This document shows, piece after piece, positions 56,032-64,000 of a DNA stretch of 64,000 bases (position 1 is the stretch's first letter; each line of letters begins with the position of its first letter). The notes under the pieces are model-generated. The model did no database searches, was not told where the DNA came from, and saw only the letters and a program-made list of their open reading frames with translations. The DNA is from Kushneria phyllosphaerae (GTDB lineage Bacteria; Pseudomonadota; Gammaproteobacteria; Pseudomonadales; Halomonadaceae). The stretch is from assembly GCF_900312995.1 (NCBI RefSeq), contig NZ_ONZI01000003.1, positions 496,001 through 560,000 of the forward strand. Direction: 5' to 3'. A program made the position numbers and the translations under genes.

Positions 56032-57015
56032 TCAGGGTTTTGTCGCGATGACCACGGCCCGTCTCGGCGCCGGGTAGCCTTCCACCGTACGGCTCGCATC
56101 CTCGGGGTCGAGAAAATCGGCCAGTGACTGGAAGGTCATCCACTCGGTGGCGCGCTGCTCGTCCAGCGTGGTATTGGCTTCATCGACCACCCGTGGGTTT
56201 TGAAAGCCCACTCGGCCGAGCCAGTGTACAAGCGCTTTTGAAGAGGGCAGAAACCAGACGTTGGGCATCTGTGCGTAGCGCTCGCCCGGGACCAGCACCT
56301 GATGCTCATCGCCTTCCACCACCAGCGTTTCAAGCACCAGCTCACCGCCCGGGCGCAGCGTGTCATACAGTTCGCGCAGATGATCGATGGGGGAGGGGCG
56401 GTGGTAGAGCACGCCCATGGAAAAGACCGTATCAAAGGCGGCAAGCCGTGGAGGCACTTCTTCGATACCGACCGGAAGAAAATGCACATTGCGCCCGGCT
56501 TCCCCCATGAAATGGCGAATGGCATGAAACTGCCAGTAAAAGCGCGGTGACGGGTCAATCACGAGCACAAAGTCAGCCCCGGCCCCGGCCATGCGCCAGC
56601 CGTGATAGCCATTGCCGCCGCCGACATCGAGCACGCGCCGACCCTTGAGATCACTCAGGTGCGGCGCCAGACGCTGCCACTTCCAGTCCGAGCGCCATTC
56701 GGTATCGATGGTGATCTCGCCGACCCGGTAGGGCCCCTTGCGCCAGGGGGCCAGAATCTTTAAAAGATTGTCGCACTGCCGGCGGCTGGAGGCGTCCATG
56801 ATGGCCTCCACGCTCACCGTATCCTGCGTCAGATGCACTTGTTCCACTTCCAGGGCGGGCAGGCGTTTGACCGCGCGCTCCCAGGCGGGCAGATCGCCGA
56901 ATCGTTGACGATCCAGGCCGCGCGCCAGCTGCTCGGGCAGGCGGGCAAGCCAGCTTTCCAGCCCCTGTTCGAGAAAGGCGTGATAAAGGGGAAGATGACG
57001 CGCATCGATCGACAT
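56032..57015 (-). CDS. cmoB: tRNA U34 carboxymethyltransferase
   Basis: Transfers the carboxymethyl group from carboxy-SAM to 5-hydroxyuridine 34 of tRNAs, giving cmo5U. From ATG 57015 it has 327 residues (E. coli 323). SAM motif GRRVLDVGGGNGYHGWRM near residue 118 and the CmoB-typical TEWRSDWKW and FSMGVLYHRPSPIDHL are present. The frame extends upstream but those codons overlap the region before cmoA ends and are not conserved. It is co-directional with and 37 bases after cmoA. Confidence 0.95.
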   Translation of the reverse strand: MSIDARHLPLYHAFLEQGLESWLARLPEQLARGLDRQRFGDLPAWERAVKRLPALEVEQVHLTQDTVSVEAIMDASSRRQCDNLLKILAPWRKGPYRVGEITIDTEWRSDWKWQRLAPHLSDLKGRRVLDVGGGNGYHGWRMAGAGADFVLVIDPSPRFYWQFHAIRHFMGEAGRNVHFLPVGIEEVPPRLAAFDTVFSMGVLYHRPSPIDHLRELYDTLRPGGELVLETLVVEGDEHQVLVPGERYAQMPNVWFLPSSKALVHWLGRVGFQNPRVVDEANTTLDEQRATEWMTFQSLADFLDPEDASRTVEGYPAPRRAVVIATKP

Positions 57016-57052
57016 GCAGAGGTCCGGGCTGGTGAGGGTAAGGGGAGATAAC

Positions 57053-57787
57053 TTATTTAAAGGCCAGTATCGAGGCAAAGTTGAGATACTGAAACCAGGT
57101 GTCATGGCGCGTGAAGCCCGTGTGGGCCAGTCGCTCATGATGGGTGGAAAGCCGGTCCGGAATCATGACGTCTTCAAGCGCCGTACGTTTCTGGCTGATC
57201 TCGAGATCCGAATAGCCGTTGGCGCGCTTGAAGTCATGGTGCAGGTCGATCAAAAGCGATTCCTGGCCCGGCTCGCCCAGAATCTTTTCCGACAGCAGCA
57301 GCACCCCGCCGGGCATGAGGGCGTCATACAGGCGTTGAATCACCTGGTCACGCTCGCTCGGGTCAAGAAACTGTAACGTAAAATTGACCATGATCATGCC
57401 GGCCCGGGGCAGCGGACAGTCGCGGATATCGCCCTGCAGCACCTCGATGCGATGCTCGGGCGCCTGCTGGGCGAGAAGGCCGCGGGCCTTGTCGACCATG
57501 GGCTGTGAGAGATCGATGGCCTGCAGGGTAAAGGCCTCGGGCCCCAGGCGCTGGCAGATGGACAGGGTCGAGGCGCCCAGCGAGCAGCCCAGATCCAGAA
57601 TGTGGGCGCCGGGGCTCAAATGGCGTGCGGCGATAACACCGGCCATGCTGGTGATCTGGGCATAGCCTGGGACCGAGCGGCGGATCATGTCGGGGAAGCA
57701 GTCGACCACGCGTTCGTCAAAGGAAAAATCGGTAACCTGATCCAGCGGTGTCGAAAAAAGGGCGTCGCGTCGGGAGACGTCGGTCAT
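57053..57787 (-). CDS. cmoA: Carboxy-S-adenosyl-L-methionine synthase
   Basis: Converts SAM and prephenate to carboxy-SAM for CmoB. The 244 residues (E. coli 247) include FDERVVDCFPDMIRRSVPGY at the N-terminus and the SAM motif ILDLGCSLGASTLSI. ATG 57787 is preferred to a GTG at 57799. It is the first gene of cmoA-cmoB and divergent from pgi; a 10-bp inverted repeat lies just upstream. Confidence 0.95.
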   Translation of the reverse strand: MTDVSRRDALFSTPLDQVTDFSFDERVVDCFPDMIRRSVPGYAQITSMAGVIAARHLSPGAHILDLGCSLGASTLSICQRLGPEAFTLQAIDLSQPMVDKARGLLAQQAPEHRIEVLQGDIRDCPLPRAGMIMVNFTLQFLDPSERDQVIQRLYDALMPGGVLLLSEKILGEPGQESLLIDLHHDFKRANGYSDLEISQKRTALEDVMIPDRLSTHHERLAHTGFTRHDTWFQYLNFASILAFK

Positions 57788-57801
57788 CGGGGTACCCACG
57801 A

Positions 57802-57855
57802 TCTATCAGACTCTGAGAGAAGGTTGTTCGGTCATGCAGACAGTGGTCTGATAGA
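57802..57855. repeat. Inverted repeat in cmoA-pgi divergent region
   Basis: TCTATCAGAC (57802-57811) and GTCTGATAGA (57846-57855) are a perfect 10-bp inverted repeat separated by 34 bases. It lies between the divergent cmoA and pgi starts and could be a two-sided operator or a leader stem for cmoA. Confidence 0.45.
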
Positions 57856-57976
57856 GACCCGCTGCGTGTCGGACGCGCCTTCTGTCAGAATGAACATCAA
57901 ACAGGGGCGGTCTTCATGGCCGACCATGTTACGCTTTGAGCATGAAAGCTGCACCTATCACGGAGGAAGAGCAAGG

Positions 57977-59620
57977 ATGTCAATTCGTCAAAACACGGCC
58001 TGGAAAGCGCTGGAAAGTCATCGCGATACCATGCGCGATGTGCACCTGACCACCCTGTTTGAACAGGATGGGCGCTTTGACGCCTTCTCCCGTCAGGCCG
58101 CCGGACTTACGCTTGATTTCTCCAAGCAGCGCATTCGCCAGGAGACCCTGGATCTGCTGCTGAACCTGGCCCGTGAGGCCGGGGTGGAAGCCGCCGTTGA
58201 GCGCCTGCTGTCCGGTCGTCGTGTCAACCTGACCGAGGATCGGCCGGCCCTGCATACGGCGCTGCGTCTACCACAGGGCGGCGAGTTTCACGTTGAAGGG
58301 GAAGACGTTCAGGCCGATGTGCATGACAGTCTCGACCGCATGCAACAGATGGTCGAAAAGCTTCAGGCCGGTCAGTGGCGTGGCGCGAATGGCCATGCCA
58401 TCAAACAGGTCATCAATCTGGGCGTCGGCGGTTCCGACCTGGGTCCGCTGATGGTCGTCAAGGCGCTGGAAGATGCGTTTGTGGCACCCAATGCGCTGGA
58501 AGTGCACTTTGCCTCCACCATCGACGGTTCACAGCTGGCCGAGCTGCTGCCGACGCTGGATGCCGACGAGACGCTGTTCATCTACTCCTCCAAGTCGTTT
58601 GGCACCATCGACACCTCGGCCAATGCCGATACGGCACTGGCCTGGCTTGCCGAGCAGACCGGCAGCGACATCGAGCGCCTGAAGCGTCATCACTTCATCG
58701 GGGTCTCTACCAAGCCCGAGAAGATGACCGAGTGGGGCATCGCGCCCGACCATCAGCTGCTGTTCTGGGACTGGGTTGGCGGTCGCTACTCCTTCTGGAG
58801 CGCCATCGGTCTGCCCATTGCCATTCGTCTGGGCATGGACAACTTCCGTCGTCTGCTGGCCGGTGGCCATGCCATGGATGAACACTTTGCCTCGGCGCCG
58901 CTGGAAGAGAATCTGCCGGTACTGTTTGGCCTGCTGGGCATCTGGAACACCAACTTCCTCGATATTCAGTCGCTGGCAGTATTGCCCTACGACGGTCGTC
59001 TCAAGCATCTGCCGGGCTATCTCCAGCAGCTCGAGATGGAATCCAACGGCAAGTCATCGACCAATGAAGGCGAGAAGGTCGACTACAACACCTGCCCGGT
59101 TCTGTGGGGCGAGATCGGGCCCAACGGCCAGCACGCCTTCTATCAGCTGCTGCACCAGGGCACGCGAGCGGTGGCGTGTGATTTCGTAGCCCCCATCACG
59201 CGTTATGATCACGTGGAAAGCGCCAGCGTGCGGGAAAGCCTTGAGCGCCAGCATCGCCTGTCGCTGGCCAACTGCTTTGCCCAGTCCCGCGTGTTGATGC
59301 TGGGTGATGACGCCATCAAGAGCACCGAGACGCCGCCTGCCCACAAGCGCTACGGCGGCAACCAGCCGTCATCCACCCTCCTGTTCAACACGCTGTCGCC
59401 GGAATCACTCGGTGCCCTGATCGCGCTTTACGAGCACAAGGTGTATGTCCAGGGCGTCATCTGGGACATCGATTCGTTCGATCAGTGGGGCGTGGAGCTT
59501 GGCAAGAAGATCGCCAATGAAACGGCCGATATCCTGGCAAGCGGCCAGGGGCTCGACCAGATGGACGATTCAAGCCGTCATCTGATCGAGACCGTGCTGG
59601 GTCAGCGCGGCAGTGCTTAA
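57977..59620 (+). CDS. pgi: Glucose-6-phosphate isomerase
   Basis: Interconverts glucose 6-phosphate and fructose 6-phosphate in the cytosol. ATG 57977, with a GGAGGAAGAGCAAGG stretch upstream, gives 547 residues (E. coli 549); the frame is open much further upstream but that part is antisense to cmoA and not conserved. The two PGI signatures are visible as STNEGEKVDYNTCPVLWGEIGPNGQ split across residues near 360 and GVELGKKIANE near 505. With pckA it serves gluconeogenesis. Confidence 0.96.
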   Translation: MSIRQNTAWKALESHRDTMRDVHLTTLFEQDGRFDAFSRQAAGLTLDFSKQRIRQETLDLLLNLAREAGVEAAVERLLSGRRVNLTEDRPALHTALRLPQGGEFHVEGEDVQADVHDSLDRMQQMVEKLQAGQWRGANGHAIKQVINLGVGGSDLGPLMVVKALEDAFVAPNALEVHFASTIDGSQLAELLPTLDADETLFIYSSKSFGTIDTSANADTALAWLAEQTGSDIERLKRHHFIGVSTKPEKMTEWGIAPDHQLLFWDWVGGRYSFWSAIGLPIAIRLGMDNFRRLLAGGHAMDEHFASAPLEENLPVLFGLLGIWNTNFLDIQSLAVLPYDGRLKHLPGYLQQLEMESNGKSSTNEGEKVDYNTCPVLWGEIGPNGQHAFYQLLHQGTRAVACDFVAPITRYDHVESASVRESLERQHRLSLANCFAQSRVLMLGDDAIKSTETPPAHKRYGGNQPSSTLLFNTLSPESLGALIALYEHKVYVQGVIWDIDSFDQWGVELGKKIANETADILASGQGLDQMDDSSRHLIETVLGQRGSA

Positions 59621-59663
59621 AAATGGCTGTTTATTTATACAGTAACTGCGTTATGCTGATGTC

Positions 59664-60287
59664 ATGAATGATCATGCCAATGCCGTCGACAACGTGCTTT
59701 ATCTGCACGGCTTCAACAGCCACCCCGGTTCGGCCAAGGCCGAGCTGACCCGCCGGGCCTGCGAGCAGGCCCGGCCGCGTCCGCGCTTTATTGCCCCGGC
59801 CCTGTCGCATCATCCAGGCCCTGCCTGGCAGACGGCACAGGAGGTGATGAGCACGCTTGAGGGGCGCACCATGGTGATCGGCAGTTCCATGGGCGGTTTT
59901 CTCGCCATTGGACTGGCCCGTACCCATGAGGTGGCGCGCGTGGTGCTCATCAATCCGGCCGTTGATCCCTTGAAGATCGCGCTGGAGCGCATGGGCAGCG
60001 AGATCGAACACGTCGAAACCGGCGAGATGTTCGTGATCGATGAAAGCTATGCCGATGCCCTTCGCGAGCAGCAGGCCGAGGTGGTCAATACCGACCGGTT
60101 TCTGGTCCTTCTGGGCACCGAGGATGAGATCCTCGATTACCGGCAGGCACTGGAGATGCTGGATGGCAGCCGGTTTGTCATCAATGAAGGTGATGATCAC
60201 GGCCTGAGTCGGTATCCTGAACTATTGACGACAGTGCTGGCCCATGGCGGCCTGACGCTGCCGGAAGATTTCAATCCCGTACCGTAG
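59664..60287 (+). CDS. yqiA: YqiA-type esterase
   Basis: Small alpha/beta-hydrolase of 207 residues, UPF0227/YqiA family. It has YLHGFNSHPGSAKAE near the start, the nucleophile elbow GSSMGGFLA with serine near residue 75, an aspartate in LLGTEDEILDY and a histidine in GDDHGL. E. coli YqiA cleaves palmitoyl-CoA and p-nitrophenyl esters in vitro; the natural substrate is unclear. It is followed by parE, as in E. coli. Confidence 0.92.
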   Translation: MNDHANAVDNVLYLHGFNSHPGSAKAELTRRACEQARPRPRFIAPALSHHPGPAWQTAQEVMSTLEGRTMVIGSSMGGFLAIGLARTHEVARVVLINPAVDPLKIALERMGSEIEHVETGEMFVIDESYADALREQQAEVVNTDRFLVLLGTEDEILDYRQALEMLDGSRFVINEGDDHGLSRYPELLTTVLAHGGLTLPEDFNPVP

Positions 60288-60431
60288 GCCTTCAATGTGC
60301 CAGCGCCATATCTCTGACCCGACAGGCCGGCCTGAAAAACCGGTCTGTTGTGCCAGCGCTGATTGTTCCAGAGAGCCCCTTCGGCGCTTGACGATGAGCG
60401 CTTCTCGTTCATTTCTGACGCGACTTCACGT

Positions 60432-62312
60432 ATGACCCAGTACAGTGCCAGTTCCATCGAGGTGCTTTCCGGTCTTGAGCCGGTACGAAAGCGCCCCGGT
60501 ATGTATACCGATACAACCCGACCCAATCACCTCGTACAGGAGGTGGTGGACAACAGCGTGGATGAAGCGCTGGCGGGTCACGCAAAAAAGATTACCGTAC
60601 AGCTTCGTGACGATGGTGCCATTGAAGTGGTCGATGATGGCCGCGGCATGCCCATTGATATTCACCCCGAGCATGGGGTGTCGGGCATCGAGCTGATCCT
60701 GACGCGCCTGCATGCGGGCGGCAAGTTTTCCCAGTCCAGCTATCGCTTCTCGGGCGGCCTGCACGGCGTGGGGGTCTCGGTCGTCAATGCCCTCTCCGAA
60801 CGCCTGGAAGTGGAAGTCTGCAAGGGCGGCAAGCGCTACCGCACCGCCTTTGCCTTTGGCGAAAAGATCGAAGAGCTGACCGTCATCGGTGACTGCCCGA
60901 AAAAGGCGAGTGGCACGACGGTGCGCTTCTGGCCGGAGCTTGCCTATTTTGACAGCCCCAATGTGTCCGTGACGCGTCTCTCGCACCTGCTGCGTGCCAA
61001 GGCCGTGCTCTGCCCGGGGCTTGAGGTCAATCTGGTTGAAAGCAACGGCAATGTCAGCACCTGGTATTACGAGGACGGGCTGCGCGATTATCTGGCCCAG
61101 TCCACGGATGGCTTCGAGCCGTTGCCGGCGTCACCCTTTGTAGGTGCCTTCGAAGACGATGAACACAGCGTTGACTGGGCCATCCAGTGGCTGCCCGAAG
61201 GCGGCGAGGCGCTGGTCGAGTCCTACGTGAACCTGATTCCCACGACCCTGGGCGGCACCCACGTCAACGGGTTTCGTACCGGGTTGCTGGAGGCGCTGCG
61301 CGAGTTCTGTGATTACCGCAGCTTGTTGCCGCGTAACGTCAAGCTCTCGGGCGACGACCTGTGGGAGCGGGTGGCCTTCGTGCTCTCGATCAAGATGTTC
61401 GAGCCGCAGTTTGCCGGCCAGACCAAGGAGCGCCTCTCTTCGCGTGCCGTGGCAGGCTTTGTCTCGGCGGTCGTCAAGGATGCGTTCTCGCTGTGGCTCA
61501 ACGAGCATACGGCTCAGGCCGAGCAGCTGGCGGAGCTTGTCATCAGCGCCGCGCAGCGTCGTCAGCGTTCCTCGAAAAAGGTGGCGCGCAAGAAGGTGAC
61601 CCAGGGCCCGGCCCTGCCCGGCAAGCTGGCGGACTGTTCCAGTCAGGACCCGACCGTCGGCGAGCTGTTTCTGGTCGAGGGTGACTCGGCCGGCGGCAGC
61701 GCCAAGCAGGCGCGCAACAGGGAAACTCAGGCGATTTTGCCGCTCAAGGGCAAGATCATGAACACCTGGGAAGTCGACTCCCAGGAAGTGCTGGGCTCGC
61801 AGGAAATTCACGATATCGCTGTAGCGCTGGGCATGGACCCGGGCAGCGACAATCTGGAGCGCCTGCGCTATCACAAGATCTGCATTCTGGCCGATGCCGA
61901 CTCCGATGGCCTGCACATCGCCACGCTGCTGTGTGCACTGTTTGTGCGCCATTTCCCGTCATTGGTGGATGCCGGCCACGTGTTCGTGGCCATGCCGCCG
62001 CTGTATCGCATCGACCTGGGCAAGGAAGTGCATTACGCCCTGGATGAGAGCGAGAAGGCCGCCGTGCTCAAGAAGCTGGCCAGTCGTCGGGGGACTCCCA
62101 ACGTCCAGCGCTTCAAGGGGCTGGGGGAGATGAGTCCGGTGCAGCTTCGCGAGACCACCATGGCGCCGGACACGCGTCGACTGGTGCAGCTGACCCGCGA
62201 GGCCGGTGACGACACCCTGGAGCTGATGGACATGCTGCTGGCCAAAAAGCGTGCCGGTGATCGGCGCGGCTGGCTGGAACGTTACGGCAATATGGCTGAG
62301 GTAGACGTCTGA
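60432..62312 (+). CDS. parE: DNA topoisomerase IV subunit B
   Basis: ATPase subunit of topoisomerase IV, which decatenates daughter chromosomes. ATG 60432 gives 626 residues (E. coli 630). GHKL ATPase motifs [11 protein letters not shown] and [13 protein letters not shown] are near residues 40-80, and the TOPRIM motifs [16 protein letters not shown] and [12 protein letters not shown] are near 420 and 495. [12 protein letters not shown] follows the first TOPRIM motif as expected. parC begins one base after its stop. Confidence 0.97.
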   Translation: MTQYSASSIEVLSGLEPVRKRPGMYTDTTRPNHLVQEVVDNSVDEALAGHAKKITVQLRDDGAIEVVDDGRGMPIDIHPEHGVSGIELILTRLHAGGKFSQSSYRFSGGLHGVGVSVVNALSERLEVEVCKGGKRYRTAFAFGEKIEELTVIGDCPKKASGTTVRFWPELAYFDSPNVSVTRLSHLLRAKAVLCPGLEVNLVESNGNVSTWYYEDGLRDYLAQSTDGFEPLPASPFVGAFEDDEHSVDWAIQWLPEGGEALVESYVNLIPTTLGGTHVNGFRTGLLEALREFCDYRSLLPRNVKLSGDDLWERVAFVLSIKMFEPQFAGQTKERLSSRAVAGFVSAVVKDAFSLWLNEHTAQAEQLAELVISAAQRRQRSSKKVARKKVTQGPALPGKLADCSSQDPTVGELFLVEGDSAGGSAKQARNRETQAILPLKGKIMNTWEVDSQEVLGSQEIHDIAVALGMDPGSDNLERLRYHKICILADADSDGLHIATLLCALFVRHFPSLVDAGHVFVAMPPLYRIDLGKEVHYALDESEKAAVLKKLASRRGTPNVQRFKGLGEMSPVQLRETTMAPDTRRLVQLTREAGDDTLELMDMLLAKKRAGDRRGWLERYGNMAEVDV

Positions 62313-62313
62313 A

Positions 62314-64000
62314 ATGACCATGGATATTCACGTGCGCGAAGGCGATGTCGAGCGTCTGGCGCTTCGAAGCTACACCGAAAAGGCGTACCTCGACTATTCG
62401 ATGTACGTCATTCTGGATCGCGCCCTGCCCAACATCGGCGATGGCCTGAAGCCGGTACAGCGCCGCATCGTTTATGCCATGCGCGAGCTGTCGCTGACGG
62501 CCAATGCCAAGTACAAGAAATCGGCGCGTACCGTCGGCGACGTACTGGGCAAGTTTCACCCTCACGGCGACAGCGCCTGTTATGAGGCCATGGTGCTGAT
62601 GGCGCAGCCCTTCAGCTATCGCTATCCGTTGGTGGATGGCCAGGGCAACTGGGGCAGTCCCGATGATCCCAAGTCGTTCGCGGCGATGCGCTATACCGAA
62701 TCGCGTCTGACACGTTTTTCCGAAGTGCTGCTGGCCGAGCTGGGTCAGGGCACCGTGGACTGGATTCCCAACTTCGACGGCACCATGAACGAGCCGGCGG
62801 TACTGCCGTCGCGCCTGCCGCATGTGCTGCTCAACGGCGGGTCCGGCATCGCGGTCGGCATGGCCACAGATATTCCGCCCCATAACGTGACGGAGGTGGT
62901 CGAGGCCACCGTTCACCGCCTGCGCCACCCGGACTGCAGCATCGACACCCTGTGCGAGCTGCTGCCGGCCCCGGATTTTCCGACCTCGCCTGAAATCGTG
63001 ACGCCGCGTGCGGACCTGCAAAAGCTCTATACCACTGGGCGCGGGTCGGTGCGCATGCGCGCCCGCTATTATCAGGACGACAGCGATATCATCATCAATG
63101 CGCTGCCCTGGCAGGTTAGCGGGGCGCGTGTGCTGGAGCAGATGGCCGCACAGATGCAGGCCAAAAAACTGCCCATGGTGGCGGACCTGCGCGATGAGTC
63201 CACGCATGAAGAGCCTACGCGGCTGGTCATCGTGCCGCGTTCCAATCGCGTCGATGTGCAGGCGCTGATGGACCATCTCTTTGCCACCACTGATCTGGAA
63301 AAGAGCACCCGGGTCAACATGAACCTGATCGGGCTCGATGGTCGCCCGCAGGTCATGTCGCTGGATCGCTTGCTCGATGAGTGGCTGGCGTTTCGTCGCA
63401 ACACCGTGCGCCGGCGTCTGGAGCATCGTCTGGGCAAGGTCGAGGACCGCCTTCACATTCTTGAAGGCCTGTTGATTGCCTATCTCGATCTCGATGAGGT
63501 CATTCGCATCATTCGGGAAGAGGATGAGCCAAAGCCTGCCCTGATCGCCCACTTCGGGCTCAGCGAACGCCAGGCCGATGCCATTCTCGAGCTGCGCCTG
63601 CGTCATCTGGCCAAACTTGAAGAGATGAAGCTCAAGGGCGAGCGTGATGAGCTCGAGCGCGAGCGCAAGCAGCTCGAGAAGCTGTTGGGCAGCGAGCGGT
63701 CCATGACCAACCTGATCGAGCGTGAACTGCGTGCCGATGCGAAAGCCTATGGTGATGAGCGTCGCAGCCCGCTGGTCGAGCGTCAGGAAGCGCGGGCGCT
63801 CTCCGAAGTCGATCTGCTCGGCGCCGACCCGATTACCGTGGTGGTCTCCGAGAAGGGCTGGATTCGGGCGGCCAAGGGCCACGATATCGATCCAAGGAGT
63901 CTTTCCTACAAGTCCGGTGACAGCTTCGCCTTCTCCGCCCACGGCAAGACCAATCAGCCACTGGTGCTTCTGGAGGACAGTGGGCGCGCCTATACGCTGG
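62314..64000 (+). CDS. parC: DNA topoisomerase IV subunit A (3' end off window)
   Basis: Cleavage subunit of topoisomerase IV, incomplete: about 562 codons are present and the frame is open at the right edge. It starts [20 protein letters not shown] (ATG 62314 or 62320), one base after the parE stop. The active-site tyrosine lies in AMRYTESRL; the quinolone-determining region [12 protein letters not shown] keeps the serine and glutamate of susceptible enzymes. A charged coiled coil and the first beta-pinwheel blade ([18 protein letters not shown]) follow before the edge. Confidence 0.97.
   Translation, partial: MTMDIHVREGDVERLALRSYTEKAYLDYSMYVILDRALPNIGDGLKPVQRRIVYAMRELSLTANAKYKKSARTVGDVLGKFHPHGDSACYEAMVLMAQPFSYRYPLVDGQGNWGSPDDPKSFAAMRYTESRLTRFSEVLLAELGQGTVDWIPNFDGTMNEPAVLPSRLPHVLLNGGSGIAVGMATDIPPHNVTEVVEATVHRLRHPDCSIDTLCELLPAPDFPTSPEIVTPRADLQKLYTTGRGSVRMRARYYQDDSDIIINALPWQVSGARVLEQMAAQMQAKKLPMVADLRDESTHEEPTRLVIVPRSNRVDVQALMDHLFATTDLEKSTRVNMNLIGLDGRPQVMSLDRLLDEWLAFRRNTVRRRLEHRLGKVEDRLHILEGLLIAYLDLDEVIRIIREEDEPKPALIAHFGLSERQADAILELRLRHLAKLEEMKLKGERDELERERKQLEKLLGSERSMTNLIERELRADAKAYGDERRSPLVERQEARALSEVDLLGADPITVVVSEKGWIRAAKGHDIDPRSLSYKSGDSFAFSAHGKTNQPLVLLEDSGRAYTL

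Noticed and set aside
57602..57976. N-terminal extension of pgi by 125 codons
   Set aside because: It is antisense to cmoA, not conserved, and ATG 57977 has a strong purine-rich site.
62113..63942. 609-codon open frame on the minus strand opposite parE/parC
   Set aside because: It mirrors the codons of well-conserved parE and parC; long antisense frames are expected in GC-rich genes, and the translation has no domain-like features.

Overview
The window looks like a chromosomal segment of a moderately halophilic gammaproteobacterium of the Halomonas/Kushneria group. This is inferred from gene content and order (HAD hydrolase-rppH-ptsP, nudF-yqiB-cpdA, parE-parC, porins, strongly acidic proteins) and from the moderately high-GC codon use of almost all genes; no rRNA or marker gene is present to prove it. 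Most of the 64 kb is ordinary core genome with short intergenic gaps and clear Rho-independent terminators.

Layout. 0.3-9.3 kb: gluconeogenic pckA, the RNA-binding factor tex, gshA (glutathione), dsbB (periplasmic disulfides), mqo (malate:quinone oxidoreductase) and a HAD phosphatase. 9.4-16.5 kb: rppH (mRNA 5'-end processing) and ptsP (nitrogen PTS), a membrane acyltransferase, and a sigma-54-dependent two-component system of unknown stimulus. 16.6-21.2 kb: lgt, thyA and folA packed together, a ProQ/FinO-domain RNA chaperone, and a major porin. 21.5-24.9 kb: a DUF1656-HlyD-FUSC efflux operon. 25-31 kb: a very acidic small protein, a ChaC-like glutathione-degrading enzyme, a chemoreceptor with a CheR tether, and a GAF-PAS-GGDEF-EAL cyclic-di-GMP protein. 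31-38 kb: the frmR-frmA formaldehyde module, two carboxynorspermidine genes (dehydrogenase and decarboxylase), and two divergent MFS transporters, one behind a candidate attenuator. 38-40 kb: a HAD phosphatase, a secreted collagen-like Gly-X-Y protein and a GNAT enzyme.

40.2-42.5 kb is the clear outlier. It is a strongly AT-rich three-gene minus-strand operon (TPR-like protein, HEPN-type protein with an R-x4-H motif, SLATT-type membrane protein), flanked on each side by several hundred bases without a convincing gene. It looks horizontally acquired. By family logic (nuclease-like domain plus membrane effector) it is the best candidate here for an undescribed defence or abortive-infection system.

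43-64 kb returns to core genome: a CMD-family protein, ypeA, tRNA-Arg(CCT), cmoM, rsmC, greB, nudF-yqiB-cpdA, cysDN (sulfate activation), a second porin, an Ada/AlkA fusion coupled to ogt (alkylation repair), a HemS-like heme protein behind a Fur-box-like site, cmoA-cmoB, pgi, yqiA, parE and the 5' part of parC, which runs off the right edge. CmoA, CmoB and CmoM together give the whole tRNA U34 5-oxyacetic acid methyl ester branch. GshA, ChaC and FrmA form a glutathione theme (synthesis, degradation and use in formaldehyde detoxification).
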